Assembly (NCBI RefSeq): GCF_023100845.1
Contig: NZ_CP095864.1
Location: 4,030,001 to 4,094,000 of the forward strand
Direction of reading: 5' to 3'
From: Gordonia sp. PP30
Lineage (GTDB): Bacteria > Actinomycetota > Actinomycetes > Mycobacteriales > Mycobacteriaceae
DNA length: 64,000 nucleotides
Below the pieces are notes generated by a model. It was not told where the DNA came from and did not search any database. It saw only the letters and a program-made list of their open reading frames with translations. A program made the position numbers and the translations under genes. How positions within the stretch are numbered: the stretch's first letter is position 1; every line of letters starts with the position of its first letter. Shown here one piece after another: positions 51,238 to 60,433 of the stretch.

Positions 51238-52623
51238 CTACAGGTTGATCATGTGGCCGATGGCGCCGTGGAAGGTCTCCTGCAGCGCCTCGCTCATGGT
51301 CGGGTGGGTGTGCACGTTGCGGGCCAGCTCGCGTGCGGTGAGGTCCCACTTCTGCGCGAGGGTCAGCTCGGGCAGCATCTCGGAGACGTTGTCGCCGACC
51401 AGGTGGCCGCCGAGCAGTTCGTCGGTGTCGGCGTTGGTGACCAGCTTGACGAAACCGGCGGTCGCGTTCAGGCCCTGCGCCTTGCCGTTGGCGGAGAACG
51501 GGAACTTGGTGACCTTCACGTTGTAGCCCTCGTCCTTCGCCTGCGCCTCGGTGAGCCCGAAAGAGGCGACCTGCGGCTGGCAGAACGTGGCGCGCGGCAT
51601 CATCCGGTAGTCACCGAGCGGCATGGTCTCGGCGCCGGCCATCGTCTCGGCGGCGACCACGCCCTGCGCCTCGGCCACGTGCGCGAGCATCAGCTTCGCG
51701 GTGACGTCGCCGATGGCGTAGATGCCGGGCACGTTGGTGCGCATGTGGTCGTCGATCGCAATGGCGCCGCGATCGGTGAGCTCCACCCCGGTGCTCTCCA
51801 GGCCGAAGCCCTCGGTGCGCGGGGCGAAGCCGACCGACATCAGGACCTTGTCGACGGTGATGCCGGCCTCGGCGCCCTTCGGGTCCTTGTAGGTCACGAC
51901 GACCTGTGAGCCCTGGTCGTCGACGGTCTGCACGGCGGTGCCGGTGAGGATCTTGACGCCGAGCTTCTTGTACTGCTTGGCGATCTCCTTGGAGATCTCC
52001 TCGTCCTCGTTCGGCAGGACGCGCGGCAGGAACTCGATGATGGTGACGTCGACGCCGTAGTTGGCGAGGACGTAGCCGAACTCCATGCCGATCGCGCCGG
52101 CACCGACGATGGCGATGGAGCCGGGCAGGTCGCGGGTGAGGATCTGCTGTTCGTAGGTGACGACGTTCTCGGACAGCTCCACGCCCGGGAGCAGGCGGAC
52201 CGTCGAACCGGTGTCGATGATGACGTTGTCGAAGGTGATGACGCGGTCACCGACCCGGAGCGTCTTGGGCCCCTCGAAGATGCCGTAGCCGTCGATCTCG
52301 GTGATGCCGTTCTTCTTCATCAGGAAGTGAACGCCCTTGACGATGCCGTCGGACACTTTGCGGCTGCGGTCGAAGGCGGCGCCGAAGTCGAACGAGACGT
52401 CGCCGGACATGCCGAAGACCTTCGCCTCGTGGTTGAACACGTGCGCCAGCTCCGCGTTGCGCAGCAGCGCCTTCGACGGGATACAGCCGACGTTCAGACA
52501 GACACCTCCCCACCACTTCTCCTCGATCACCGCGGTTTTCATGCCGAGCTGAGCGGACCGGATCGCGGCCACATACCCACCCGGACCAGCCCCAAGGACA
52601 ACTGTGTCAAAGTGTTCAGTCAC
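51238..52623 (-). CDS. lpd: dihydrolipoyl dehydrogenase
   Basis: This is the E3 enzyme of pyruvate and 2-oxoglutarate dehydrogenase complexes. It reoxidises dihydrolipoamide with NAD through FAD. In mycobacteria it also serves peroxide defence. The 461-residue protein has the FAD motif [20 protein letters not shown], the redox disulfide in [13 protein letters not shown], the NAD motif [15 protein letters not shown], the [13 protein letters not shown] segment and the active-site His-Glu in HTHPTMSE. The start is GTG 52623; a longer frame to 52683 is not conserved. Confidence 0.96.
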   Translation of the reverse strand: MTEHFDTVVLGAGPGGYVAAIRSAQLGMKTAVIEEKWWGGVCLNVGCIPSKALLRNAELAHVFNHEAKVFGMSGDVSFDFGAAFDRSRKVSDGIVKGVHFLMKKNGITEIDGYGIFEGPKTLRVGDRVITFDNVIIDTGSTVRLLPGVELSENVVTYEQQILTRDLPGSIAIVGAGAIGMEFGYVLANYGVDVTIIEFLPRVLPNEDEEISKEIAKQYKKLGVKILTGTAVQTVDDQGSQVVVTYKDPKGAEAGITVDKVLMSVGFAPRTEGFGLESTGVELTDRGAIAIDDHMRTNVPGIYAIGDVTAKLMLAHVAEAQGVVAAETMAGAETMPLGDYRMMPRATFCQPQVASFGLTEAQAKDEGYNVKVTKFPFSANGKAQGLNATAGFVKLVTNADTDELLGGHLVGDNVSEMLPELTLAQKWDLTARELARNVHTHPTMSEALQETFHGAIGHMINL

Positions 52624-52745
52624 GGCGTCCAGACTAGACCTCGGCGCGCGTGCGCGCAGGCCCCTGGACGTGCCGCGCGCCACTCTCCATCCCCGCTGTG
52701 AACCGGGTGCGATGCGTCGCTCACGGACCCCGCCGAACCCGCGTG

Positions 52746-52761
52746 TCGAACATATGTTCGA
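52746..52761. promoter_or_regulatory. perfect SOS (LexA) box
   Basis: TCGAACATATGTTCGA is a perfect 16-bp palindrome matching the actinobacterial LexA box TCGAAC-N4-GTTCGA. It lies 123 bp upstream of lpd and 186 bp upstream of the transporter gene, and it overlaps the ATG of a short relic frame. Confidence 0.75.
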
Positions 52762-52879
52762 TGAACTGTTGGGGGATTTGCCGACTTTCCGCTCCCGCGC
52801 AGGTCACCCGGGAGAAGTCCGGTGCGGTCGTGGCGGTCGTGGGCGCGGGGTGGGCGACATCGCCGACGGACCCGAGTAG
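52754..52879 (+). pseudogene. short relic frame starting in the SOS box
   Basis: The ATG at 52754 inside the SOS box opens a 41-codon frame beginning [17 protein letters not shown], followed by low-complexity sequence up to a stop at 52879. In actinobacteria the 13E12/DUF222-HNH family genes commonly have SOS boxes at their starts and similar openings. This looks like the 5' remnant of such a gene. The assignment rests on this arrangement and a few residues. Confidence 0.35.
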
Positions 52880-52946
52880 AGGTCGATGCAGCAGAGGTCG
52901 CGACATACACAACGCACACACATCGACACCAGAACCGGACCCGAAC

Positions 52947-54347
52947 ATGAGCCCCGCAAATACCCGAGATCTGCCCGCCCTCCCGGAGAAGGCGCCCGAC
53001 CCCGGTCCTTCGGTGATCCGGAAGGCGATCTCCGCCTCCGCCATCGGCAATGCCACCGAGTGGTACGACTACGGCGTCTACGCGGCGACGGCCACCTACC
53101 TCACCCACGCCTTCTTCCCGGGATCGCTCGGCGCCATCGGCACCATGCTGGGCTTCGCCGTCTCGTTCGTCCTGCGGCCGCTGGGCGGCTTCATCTGGGG
53201 CCCGATCGGCGACCGCCTCGGCCGCAAACACGTCCTGGCGATCACCATTCTGCTGATCTCCCTGTCCACCGCGCTGATCGGCGTCCTGCCGACACACGCG
53301 GTCGCCGGGGTCTGGGCGCCGATTCTGCTGATCGGGCTGCGGGTGGTCCAGGGCTTCTCCACCGGCGGCGAGTATGGCGGTGCGGCGACCTTCATGGCCG
53401 AATACTCACCGGACCGCAAGCGCGGCCGCTACGGCAGCTTCCTCGAATTCGGCACGCTCGCCGGATTCGCCTCGGGCACCGCGCTGGTGCTGCTGCTGAG
53501 CCTCGCGCTCACCGACGACCAGATGTACACGTGGGGCTGGCGCCTGCCGTTCCTGCTCGCGCTCCCGCTGGGTCTGGTCGGCCTCTACCTGCGATCGCAG
53601 CTGGAGGACTCCCCGGTCTTCACCGAGATCGAGGAGCACATGACCGAGGAGGTGGAGGTCTCCACCTGGGCCAAGCTGAAGCAGACCGTCGTCGACTACT
53701 GGCGGCCGATCGCGATCATGTTCGGCATGGTGGTGGCGCTCAACGTCGCCAACTACACGCTGCTCGCCTTTCAGCCGGAGTACCTGAAGAGCACCATCGG
53801 TCTGTCCGAGGATGCCGGCTCGGCGGTGGTGCTGATCGGCCAGGTGGCGATGATGTGCCTGATCCCGTTCTTCGGCCGCTGGTCGGACCGGACCGGCCGC
53901 AAACCGATGTGGTGGGCGTCGCTGGCCGGCCTGTTCGTGCTGTCATTGCCGATGTACTGGCTGATGGGTCAGGGCTTCGGCTGGGCGATCGCCGGTTTCG
54001 TGGTGCTCGGCATCCTCTACATCCCGCAGCTGGCGACCATCTCGGCCACCTTCCCGGCGATGTTCCCCACGCACGTGCGCTATGCGGGCTTCGCCGTCTC
54101 GTACAACCTGTCGACGGCGCTGTTCGGCGGTACCGCGCCGCTGGTCAATGAGGCGGTCGTGAGTTCCACGGGCTGGAACCTCTTCCCCGCCGTCTATCTG
54201 ATGGGCGCGTGCGTCATCGGCATGGTGGCGCTGCTGTTCCTGCGCGAGACCGCGGGCTGCTCGATCCGCGGCACGTCGATTCCGGGCGAGAGGCCGGAGC
54301 GCGCCGACGACGAGGCCCCCGAACTGGCCGGCGCCGCCACTCGGTGA
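52947..54347 (+). CDS. MFS transporter, metabolite:H+ symporter (MHS) type
   Basis: The 466-residue protein has twelve hydrophobic segments and the MHS/ProP signature: GNATEWYDYGVYAATATYL at the first segment, GGFIWGPIGDRLGRK in loop 2-3, and RVVQGFSTGGEYGGAATFMAE in segment 5. Members take up proline, betaine, alpha-ketoglutarate or dicarboxylates with protons. The substrate is not deducible. The start is ATG 52947; the longer open frame to 52650 crosses the SOS box and is not supported. Conserved RSDRTGRKP appears as WSDRTGRKP in the second half. Confidence 0.88.
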   Translation: MSPANTRDLPALPEKAPDPGPSVIRKAISASAIGNATEWYDYGVYAATATYLTHAFFPGSLGAIGTMLGFAVSFVLRPLGGFIWGPIGDRLGRKHVLAITILLISLSTALIGVLPTHAVAGVWAPILLIGLRVVQGFSTGGEYGGAATFMAEYSPDRKRGRYGSFLEFGTLAGFASGTALVLLLSLALTDDQMYTWGWRLPFLLALPLGLVGLYLRSQLEDSPVFTEIEEHMTEEVEVSTWAKLKQTVVDYWRPIAIMFGMVVALNVANYTLLAFQPEYLKSTIGLSEDAGSAVVLIGQVAMMCLIPFFGRWSDRTGRKPMWWASLAGLFVLSLPMYWLMGQGFGWAIAGFVVLGILYIPQLATISATFPAMFPTHVRYAGFAVSYNLSTALFGGTAPLVNEAVVSSTGWNLFPAVYLMGACVIGMVALLFLRETAGCSIRGTSIPGERPERADDEAPELAGAATR

Positions 54348-54394
54348 GCACTCCCCCGGAGCCGTTCGGCAGCCCGCGGATTGATGAGCATGAA

Positions 54395-54408
54395 TAGAAC
54401 GTGTTCTC
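54395..54408. promoter_or_regulatory. KstR-like operator before the Old Yellow Enzyme gene
   Basis: TAGAACGTGTTCTC matches the KstR pattern TnnAACnnGTTnnA except for the last base, and its inner 12 bp AGAACGTGTTCT are a perfect palindrome. It ends 8 bp before the preferred ATG at 54417. KstR represses cholesterol-catabolism genes. Confidence 0.5.
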
Positions 54409-54416
54409 ATATTGGT

Positions 54417-55658
54417 ATGCCTCCCGTTTCCGGCACGCCGCCCGTCGACCCGTTCGCACCCGCCCGGCTCGGCCCGCTGCGGTTGCGCAACCGGCTGATC
54501 AAGTGCGCGACCTTCGAGGGGATGACCCCCGAGGCACTGGTCACCGACGACCTGATCGAGTTCCACCGGGAGCACGCGGCGGGCGGCGTCGCGATCAGCA
54601 CCGTGGCGTACTGCGCGATCTCGCCGGAGGGCCGCACCGACCGCCATCAGATCTGGCTGCGCGAGGCGGCGGTGCCGGGGCTGCGGCGCCTGACCGGCGC
54701 GATCCACGACGAGGGTGCGCTGGCCGCGGCGCAGCTCGGGCACGCCGGCGCGGTGGCGAACTCGGCCTCGAACGGCGCCAAGGCGCTGGGCCCGGGCGCC
54801 ATCCCCGCGCCGATGGGCATGTCGCTGACGCACAAGATCGGCCTCGACGAGATCCCCGCGCTGCGGACGCGGTTCGCCGAGGCGGCCCGCCTCGCCGTCG
54901 ACTCCGGGTTCGACGCGATCGAGGTGCACTGCGGCCACAACTATCTGCTCAGCTCGTTCCTCTCGCCGCTGCTCAATCACCGTCGTGACGCGTACGGCGG
55001 GTCGTTGGCGAACCGCGCACGACTCGCCCGCGAGGTCCTCGAATCCGTCCGGGAGGCGGTCGGATCCGGCGTCGCGGTCTGGGCCAAGCTCAACATGTAC
55101 GACGGCGTGGGCCGCCCCGGTCCCGGCCGCGGTCCGAAGCCGTGGCGCGGCTTCAACGTCGACGAGGCCTGCGAGGTGGCCCGGCTCTTCGAGGCCGACG
55201 GCCATCTCGACGCGATCGAACCGACCGCGGGCAGTTCGCTGCTGAACCCGATGTACTTGTTTCACGGTGCCGCGCCGCGCGCGTCGTTCGCGCGGGCCTT
55301 CCACGGGCCGATGCGGGCCGGCCTGAAGATCGGCGGCCCCTTCTTCCTGAAGGCCTACCCGTACCGCGACGCCTACCTGCTGCCGCTGGCCCGCGAACTG
55401 CGCGCGGCCACCGCGCTGCCGGTCATCCTGCTGGGCGGGGTGACCGACCGCGCGAGCATGGACCTGGCCCTGGCCGAGGGCTTCGACTTCGTGGCGATGG
55501 GCCGCGCCCTCCTGCGCGAGCCGGACCTGCCGCGCCGGATCGCCGCCGACCCGGCGACGGCGTCGAAGTGCGTGCACTGCAACGAGTGCATGCCGACCAT
55601 CTACTCTCACACCCGCTGCCCCATCCGTACGGGCGAACTCCCCGACCCCGTCGCCTGA
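54417..55658 (+). CDS. NADH:flavin oxidoreductase (Old Yellow Enzyme family)
   Basis: The 413-residue FMN TIM-barrel protein has LRLRNRLIKCATFEGMTPEA at the start, AAAQLGHAGAVANS, the substrate-anion pair region VHCGHNYLLSSFLSPLLNHR with RRDAYGGS, VILLGGVTD and DFVAMGRALLREPDL. The C-terminal CVHCNECMPT with a further Cys (HTRCPI) resembles the iron-sulfur site of multidomain relatives, but the protein ends there. It should reduce alkenes or act on steroids. The start is ATG 54417 rather than 54384, since the KstR-like operator lies between the two. Confidence 0.85.
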   Translation: MPPVSGTPPVDPFAPARLGPLRLRNRLIKCATFEGMTPEALVTDDLIEFHREHAAGGVAISTVAYCAISPEGRTDRHQIWLREAAVPGLRRLTGAIHDEGALAAAQLGHAGAVANSASNGAKALGPGAIPAPMGMSLTHKIGLDEIPALRTRFAEAARLAVDSGFDAIEVHCGHNYLLSSFLSPLLNHRRDAYGGSLANRARLAREVLESVREAVGSGVAVWAKLNMYDGVGRPGPGRGPKPWRGFNVDEACEVARLFEADGHLDAIEPTAGSSLLNPMYLFHGAAPRASFARAFHGPMRAGLKIGGPFFLKAYPYRDAYLLPLARELRAATALPVILLGGVTDRASMDLALAEGFDFVAMGRALLREPDLPRRIAADPATASKCVHCNECMPTIYSHTRCPIRTGELPDPVA

Positions 55659-55677
55659 CGAGCACATCCGGAGGAAT

Positions 55678-55795
55678 CTGTCGCGGATTCTGTCGTGTCC
55701 GAAATCCGTCGCGGGGATGACCCTGGATCCGGCAAGATCGGCGGCGTCCGTCGATCGCGACACGATCCGCGACGGATCGCGGAGGGTCCGAGCGC
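55678..55795. repeat. interspersed GTCGCGGA-type repeat, copy 2
   Basis: It contains CTGTCGCGGATTCTGTCG, GAAATCCGTCGCGG, CTGGATC and GATCCGCGACGGATC, shared with the copy at 12718-12840. It fills the gap before the prolyl oligopeptidase gene. Confidence 0.5.
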
Positions 55796-55807
55796 TAGCC
55801 TGGCCGG

Positions 55808-57883
55808 GTGGACAACGATCCCTATCTCTGGCTGGAAGACGTCACCGGCGGGCGGGCCCTGGACTGGGTGCGGGCGCACAACGAACCGACGGTCGCCGAG
55901 CTGACCGGCCCGCCGCGCTTCGCCGAACTGGAAGCCGGGGCGCTGGAAGTGCTCGACACCGACGACAAGATCCCGTACGTCCGCCGCCGCGGGGAGCACC
56001 TGTACAACTTCTGGCGCGACGCGAAGAACCCGAAGGGACTGTGGCGGCGCACCACGCTCGACTCGTATCGCACCGACAGCACGCATTGGGACGTCCTGAT
56101 CGACGTCGACGCACTCGCCGACGCCGAAGGCGAGAACTGGGTGTGGGCGCGCGTCAGCCTCTGCTTCCCCGACTACGACCGCGCACTGGTCGCACTCTCG
56201 CGCGGCGGCGCGGACGCCACCGTCGTGCGGGAATTCGACGTGACGCAGCGCGCGTGGGTCGCCCCGGAAGACGGCGGATTCGCCCTGCCCGAGGCCAAGA
56301 GTTCGGTCTCCTGGATCGACCGGGACACCGTGTACGTCGGCACCGACTTCGCGTCGACGCCCGACGGGCTGCCCGCGATGACCACGTCCGGCTACCCGCG
56401 CACCGCGCGACGCTGGGTCCGCGGCACCGCCCTCGACGATGCCCCGACGGTCTACGCGGGCGAGGTGAGCGACGTCGCGGCCGGCGTCTCCTACGACCAC
56501 ACGCCCGGTTTCGAGCGCCACTTCGCGTCCCGGTCGACCGACTTCTTCAACTCCCTCTCGTACGATCTGACCTCGGGCGAGCCGGTACTCATCGACGTGC
56601 CGACCGACGCGCACTTCGCGGTGCACCACGATCACCTCTTGGTGATGCCCCGGCAGGACTGGACCATCGGCGACCCCTCGACGGGCTCAGGGAGCGTGGT
56701 GCGCCCGACCGGATCGCTGCTGGTCTTCGACTACCCGGCGTTCCTGGCCGGCGACCGCACGCATCGCGCGCTCTTCGTCCCGGACGCGCACACCAGCCTG
56801 GAGTCGTACGCCTTCACCCGTACCCGGCTGGTGCTGACCACGCTGCACGACGTCGCCACCCGCATCCAGGTGCTGACGCTCGACGACTGGGAACCGGCGC
56901 CGATCACCGGCCTCCCCGAGTTCGCGACGGTGTCGGTCATCGACACCGATCCCGACCACAGCGACGAGATCTGGCTCAGCGCGAGCTCGTTCACGCAGGC
57001 ACCGAGCCTGCTGTACGGCGACGCGACCACCGGGGTCGACGTGCTCAAGTCCGCGCCGGAGTTCTTCGATGCCACCGGCGTGAGCGCCCGGCAGTTCTTC
57101 GCCACGTCCGACGACGGCACCGCCATCCCCTACTTCGTGGTCCAGCGCGACGACGACGACGGGCCGCGCCCCACCCTGCTGTACGGCTACGGCGGTTTCG
57201 AGAACTCGCTGACCCCCGGCTATTCGGCGATCGCCGGCCGCAGCTGGATCGCCCGCGGCGGCAGCTACGTGGTCGCCAACATCCGCGGCGGCGGCGAGTA
57301 CGGCCCGGCCTGGCACACGCAGGCGCAGAAGGCCGGACGTCACCTGGTGTACGAGGATTTCGCGGCGGTCGCGCGCGACCTGGTCGCCCGGGGCTTCACG
57401 ACGCCGGCGCAGCTCGGCGCCCAGGGCGGGTCGAACGGCGGCCTCCTGATGGGCGTCATGCTGACCCGCTATCCCGAGTTGTTCGGCGCACTGGTCTGCC
57501 AGGTGCCGCTGCTGGACATGAAGCGCTACCACCTGCTGCTGGCCGGCGCGTCGTGGATGGCCGAGTACGGCGACCCCGACGACCCCGACGAGTGGGCCTT
57601 CCTCGGCGAATACTCGCCGTACCAGCGGCTGACCGCCGACGCCGAGTACCCGCCGCTGCTGATGACCACTTCCACCCGCGACGACCGGGTCCACCCCGGG
57701 CACGCCCGCAAGTTCGTGGCGCGGATGGAGGAGATGGGCTACCGCCCGGCGTACTTCGAGAACATCGAGGGCGGGCACGGCGGGGCCGCCGACAACGCGC
57801 AGGCCGCGTTCAAGTCGGCGCTCGCCTACGAGTTCCTGTGGCGCACGATCGGCGGTGATCCGGGCGCGGCGGTGACCGGATGA
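55808..57883 (+). CDS. prolyl oligopeptidase family serine peptidase (S9)
   Basis: The 691-residue protein starts with the short helix YLWLEDVTGGRALDWVRAHN, then a seven-bladed propeller (about residues 70-415) and an alpha/beta-hydrolase domain. The catalytic triad is Ser in GAQGGSNGGLLMG, Asp in TSTRDDRVHPGHA and His in IEGGHGG. It cleaves short proline-containing peptides, normally in the cytoplasm; no signal peptide is seen. The propeller contains the low-complexity loop DPSTGSGSVVRPTG, encoded by an element resembling an interspersed repeat (56674-56698). The start is GTG 55808; the next gene overlaps by 4 bp. Confidence 0.93.
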   Translation: MDNDPYLWLEDVTGGRALDWVRAHNEPTVAELTGPPRFAELEAGALEVLDTDDKIPYVRRRGEHLYNFWRDAKNPKGLWRRTTLDSYRTDSTHWDVLIDVDALADAEGENWVWARVSLCFPDYDRALVALSRGGADATVVREFDVTQRAWVAPEDGGFALPEAKSSVSWIDRDTVYVGTDFASTPDGLPAMTTSGYPRTARRWVRGTALDDAPTVYAGEVSDVAAGVSYDHTPGFERHFASRSTDFFNSLSYDLTSGEPVLIDVPTDAHFAVHHDHLLVMPRQDWTIGDPSTGSGSVVRPTGSLLVFDYPAFLAGDRTHRALFVPDAHTSLESYAFTRTRLVLTTLHDVATRIQVLTLDDWEPAPITGLPEFATVSVIDTDPDHSDEIWLSASSFTQAPSLLYGDATTGVDVLKSAPEFFDATGVSARQFFATSDDGTAIPYFVVQRDDDDGPRPTLLYGYGGFENSLTPGYSAIAGRSWIARGGSYVVANIRGGGEYGPAWHTQAQKAGRHLVYEDFAAVARDLVARGFTTPAQLGAQGGSNGGLLMGVMLTRYPELFGALVCQVPLLDMKRYHLLLAGASWMAEYGDPDDPDEWAFLGEYSPYQRLTADAEYPPLLMTTSTRDDRVHPGHARKFVARMEEMGYRPAYFENIEGGHGGAADNAQAAFKSALAYEFLWRTIGGDPGAAVTG

Positions 57884-58527
57884 CCTCCGGGGAATCCGGC
57901 CTGGCCGACGCGCTGACCCGGATCCGGGCGGTCACCCCCTACTTCGAGCTGCACCACGGCCCCGGCGAGGAGCGGGTGGGTCTTCCGACGCGACGACTCC
58001 GCGATCCGGATGTCGCGGGCCCGCTGTTCGACGGTCTCGCCGCCGCGCTCGGCACCAGCGAGAGGCGCGTCGCCGTCTCGATGCTGTTCCTCGACTACGC
58101 CGCCCATCTGTGGTCGGTCGCCCTCGGCACGGCCCTGCTGACCGGGCGCAGCGCCGATCTGGATCCCGATACCCTGCGGTTTCGCCGGGACGGCACGACG
58201 ACGACTCTCCACACCGGCCTTTCCCGGCCGGGCGGCACCCCGGCCGGGGAAGTGCTCGACCGGCAGTTGGAGCCGCTGGTCGCGGCGTGGAGCGCAGAGG
58301 TCTCGGCGGGACTGCTCTGGGGGAACGCCGCGTCGTGCGTGGTCAGCACGGGTGCGCTGCTCGGCCCGGCCAGCGCCGGGCTGGTGGCCGGGACACTGTC
58401 CGATCCCCGGCTCGCGGACGCGCTCGATCCGGTGACCCGGCGCCGCCGGAGCTGCTGCCTCTACTACCGGTCGTCGACGGGCGGATACTGCGGGGATTGC
58501 GCGCTCACTCCGCCCGCCGGCCGCTGA
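57880..58527 (+). CDS. FhuF-like ferric-siderophore reductase, 2Fe-2S protein
   Basis: The 215-residue protein ends with the FhuF C-terminal cluster motif RRRSCCLYYRSSTGGYCGDC, in which CC-x10-C-x2-C holds a 2Fe-2S cluster. The N-terminal 170 residues fit the FhuF fold loosely (MLFLDYAAHLWSVALGTALL). Such proteins release iron from siderophores by reduction in the cytoplasm. It overlaps the peptidase gene by 4 bp. A repeat cluster and an insertion sequence follow. Confidence 0.85.
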   Translation: MTSGESGLADALTRIRAVTPYFELHHGPGEERVGLPTRRLRDPDVAGPLFDGLAAALGTSERRVAVSMLFLDYAAHLWSVALGTALLTGRSADLDPDTLRFRRDGTTTTLHTGLSRPGGTPAGEVLDRQLEPLVAAWSAEVSAGLLWGNAASCVVSTGALLGPASAGLVAGTLSDPRLADALDPVTRRRRSCCLYYRSSTGGYCGDCALTPPAGR

Positions 58528-58734
58528 TCCGCCCCGGCCCCACCAGCCCGCTGAACAGACCCGGCCCCACCAGCCCGTCGAACAGGCCCAGCCTCACCAG
58601 CCCGTTGAGCCGACCCGAGCCCGCAAGTGCGCCCTTCGACGCCGCGTCGTCGCATGCTCCGCCGCGCCAGCTCAGGACCCGGGGCGAGTCTCTAATAGGT
58701 GGTGATCGGCGAGTGAGTCGGTCGGGGGGGTCAA
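58528..58734. repeat. 27-bp tandem units of the 6.3-kb repeat family
   Basis: At least three head-to-tail units of 27 bp start near 58534 (CGGCCCCACCAGCCCG pattern). They end in GTTGAGCCGACCCGAGCC, as in the cluster at 6365-6450. The right part (58630-58734) is unrelated and leads into the IS256-type element. Confidence 0.7.
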
Positions 58735-60165
58735 GCCCCAAGTAGTGGTGTAACTCGTTGTTGATCCTTCGGTGGTGGTCAGGCTGGTATTTGCATCAGG
58801 TCATCGGTGGTCACCTCCGTCGTCGAGTCGGTGTTTGTGTCGGTGGTCAGGGTCAGCCTGCAGCGGCTCAGGACTTCGAGGCCGAGGTATCGGCGGCCTT
58901 CGGCCCATTCGTCGGTCTGCTCGGCCAGGACGGCGCCGATGAGCCTGATGATCGCGTCTCGGTTGGGGAAGATCCCCACGACGTCGGTGCGGCGTCGTAT
59001 CTCACGGTTGAGGCGTTCGGTGGGGTTGTTGGACCAGATCTGACGCCATACGTCGTCGGGGAACGCGGTGAAGGCCAGCAGGTCCTCGCGGGCATCGTCG
59101 AGGTGGTCGGCGACCTCGGGCAGCCTGTCTTCGGTGTACTCCAGGAGCCGGTCGAACTGCTCATGCACCGCGGTGGCGGTGGGCTGGTCGTAGACGCTGT
59201 GCAGCATGGCTTTCACGGCCGGCCACATGCTCTTGGGGCAGGTGGCCATGAGGTTGGCGGCGTAGTGGGTGCGGCAGCGCTGCCAGGCGGCGCCGGGCAG
59301 GTTCGCCGCGATCGCCTCGACCAGTCCGGCGTGGGCATCGGAGGTCACCAACCGGACTCCGTCCAGGCCGCGGGCCACCAGGTCGGCGAAGAAGGTGTTC
59401 CATGAGGCCTTGGTCTCACTGGTGGCCACCTGCATCCCGAGGACTTCGCGGTGGCCGTCGCCGTTGACGCCGGTGGCCAGCAGCACTGAAGCCTTGACGA
59501 CCTGCTTGTTCTCGCGGACCTTGATCGTCAACGCATCGGCGGTGACGAAGGTGAACGGGCCGGCCTCGTCCAGGCGGCGGTGTCGGAAGGCGGCGACCTG
59601 CTCGTCCAGTTCGGTGGCCATGCGGGAGACCTGGGATTTGGACAGTGAGTCGATGCCCAGCGTCTTGACCAGTTTGTCCATCCGGCGGGTCGATACTCCG
59701 GCAAGGTAGCAGTCCGCCACGACGGTGATCAGGGCGGATTCGGCCCGCTTGCGGCGCTCGAGCAGCCACTCGGGGAAGTACGAACCCGAGCGCAGTTTCG
59801 GGACGGCGACATCGACGGTTCCGACGCGGGTATCCAGGGGCCGGTGGCGGTAGCCGTTTCGGTAGTTGGTGCGCTCAGCCGAGCGGGCGTTCCACTCGGC
59901 GCCGCAGACAGCGTCGGCATCGGCGGAAAGCAGGGCGTTGATGATGGTTTGCAGCAGCTCGCGCATCAGATCCGGTGACGCGTCGGCGAGGGCTTGGCCA
60001 AGCAGGCCTGCAGGGTCGACAATATGAGGTGCGGTCATCGTGATGACTCCGTTCGAGGATTCTTTAGACGGTTGACTCGAAGGATCACACGGTGGCCGCT
60101 CTACGTCCGTCCCGACACGAAGTCGGAGACGATCTCGGCCACCGAGTTACACCACCTTATGGGGC
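58735..60165. mobile_element. IS256-family insertion sequence
   Basis: The element is about 1.43 kb. The left end (GCCCCAAGTAGTGGTGTAAC from 58735) and the complement of the right end (GCCCCATAAGGTGGTGTAAC, to 60165) form imperfect inverted repeats of roughly 25-30 bp around one transposase gene. No 8-9 bp target duplication is visible (left flank GGGGTCAA, right flank ACTACTGT), so one side may have been rearranged by the adjacent IS110-type element. Confidence 0.8.
58779..60038 (-). CDS. IS256-family (mutator-type) transposase
   Basis: The 419-residue protein has the family DDE pattern: first Asp in [13 protein letters not shown], second Asp in [15 protein letters not shown], Glu in [15 protein letters not shown], and the conserved W-R-C-H segment [14 protein letters not shown]. 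The N-terminal DNA-binding region includes [15 protein letters not shown]. The gene is complete with no frameshift, so the element may be active. The C-terminal Thr/Asp-rich tail is typical of actinobacterial members. Confidence 0.95.
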   Translation of the reverse strand: MTAPHIVDPAGLLGQALADASPDLMRELLQTIINALLSADADAVCGAEWNARSAERTNYRNGYRHRPLDTRVGTVDVAVPKLRSGSYFPEWLLERRKRAESALITVVADCYLAGVSTRRMDKLVKTLGIDSLSKSQVSRMATELDEQVAAFRHRRLDEAGPFTFVTADALTIKVRENKQVVKASVLLATGVNGDGHREVLGMQVATSETKASWNTFFADLVARGLDGVRLVTSDAHAGLVEAIAANLPGAAWQRCRTHYAANLMATCPKSMWPAVKAMLHSVYDQPTATAVHEQFDRLLEYTEDRLPEVADHLDDAREDLLAFTAFPDDVWRQIWSNNPTERLNREIRRRTDVVGIFPNRDAIIRLIGAVLAEQTDEWAEGRRYLGLEVLSRCRLTLTTDTNTDSTTEVTTDDLMQIPA

Positions 60166-60433
60166 ACTACTGTCGGGGGAGACTGGTTACTGGTTCCGTG
60201 GGTGTGACTACGGCGAGTCTTGCCGTTCTGGTTCTGGCTTGGTTTCGACTTGTCCACCGGTTGGAGCCGGTGCCGGTCTCCCTGTGTGGCGATGACTGGA
60301 TAGAAGCCCGTCCATTGACTCCTTAGAGACCTGTCTCGCCGCGCGACTTTGTCGTTGGTCGACCGGCACCGCGCCGATAGCAGGGCCCCCTGGTATCGGT
60401 TCGAGCCGATGAGTCAGGAGCACATGTCCCGCT
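60166..60433 (+). ncRNA. candidate bridge-RNA/leader region of the IS110-family element
   Basis: This 268-bp non-coding stretch directly precedes the IS110 transposase. It contains several foldable segments: ACCGG/CCGGT at 60256-60271, CCGATA-CAGGG/CCCTG-TATCGG at 60374-60399, and ATCGG/CCGAT at 60395-60410. In IS110-family elements the left non-coding end can encode a bridge RNA whose loops pair with target and donor DNA. The region fits in place and size. Transcription and loop complementarity are not shown, and the left border is uncertain. Confidence 0.45.

Noticed and set aside
58727..60173. Target-site duplication for the IS256 element.
   Set aside because: The flanks GGGGTCAA and ACTACTGT do not match, so none is claimed.
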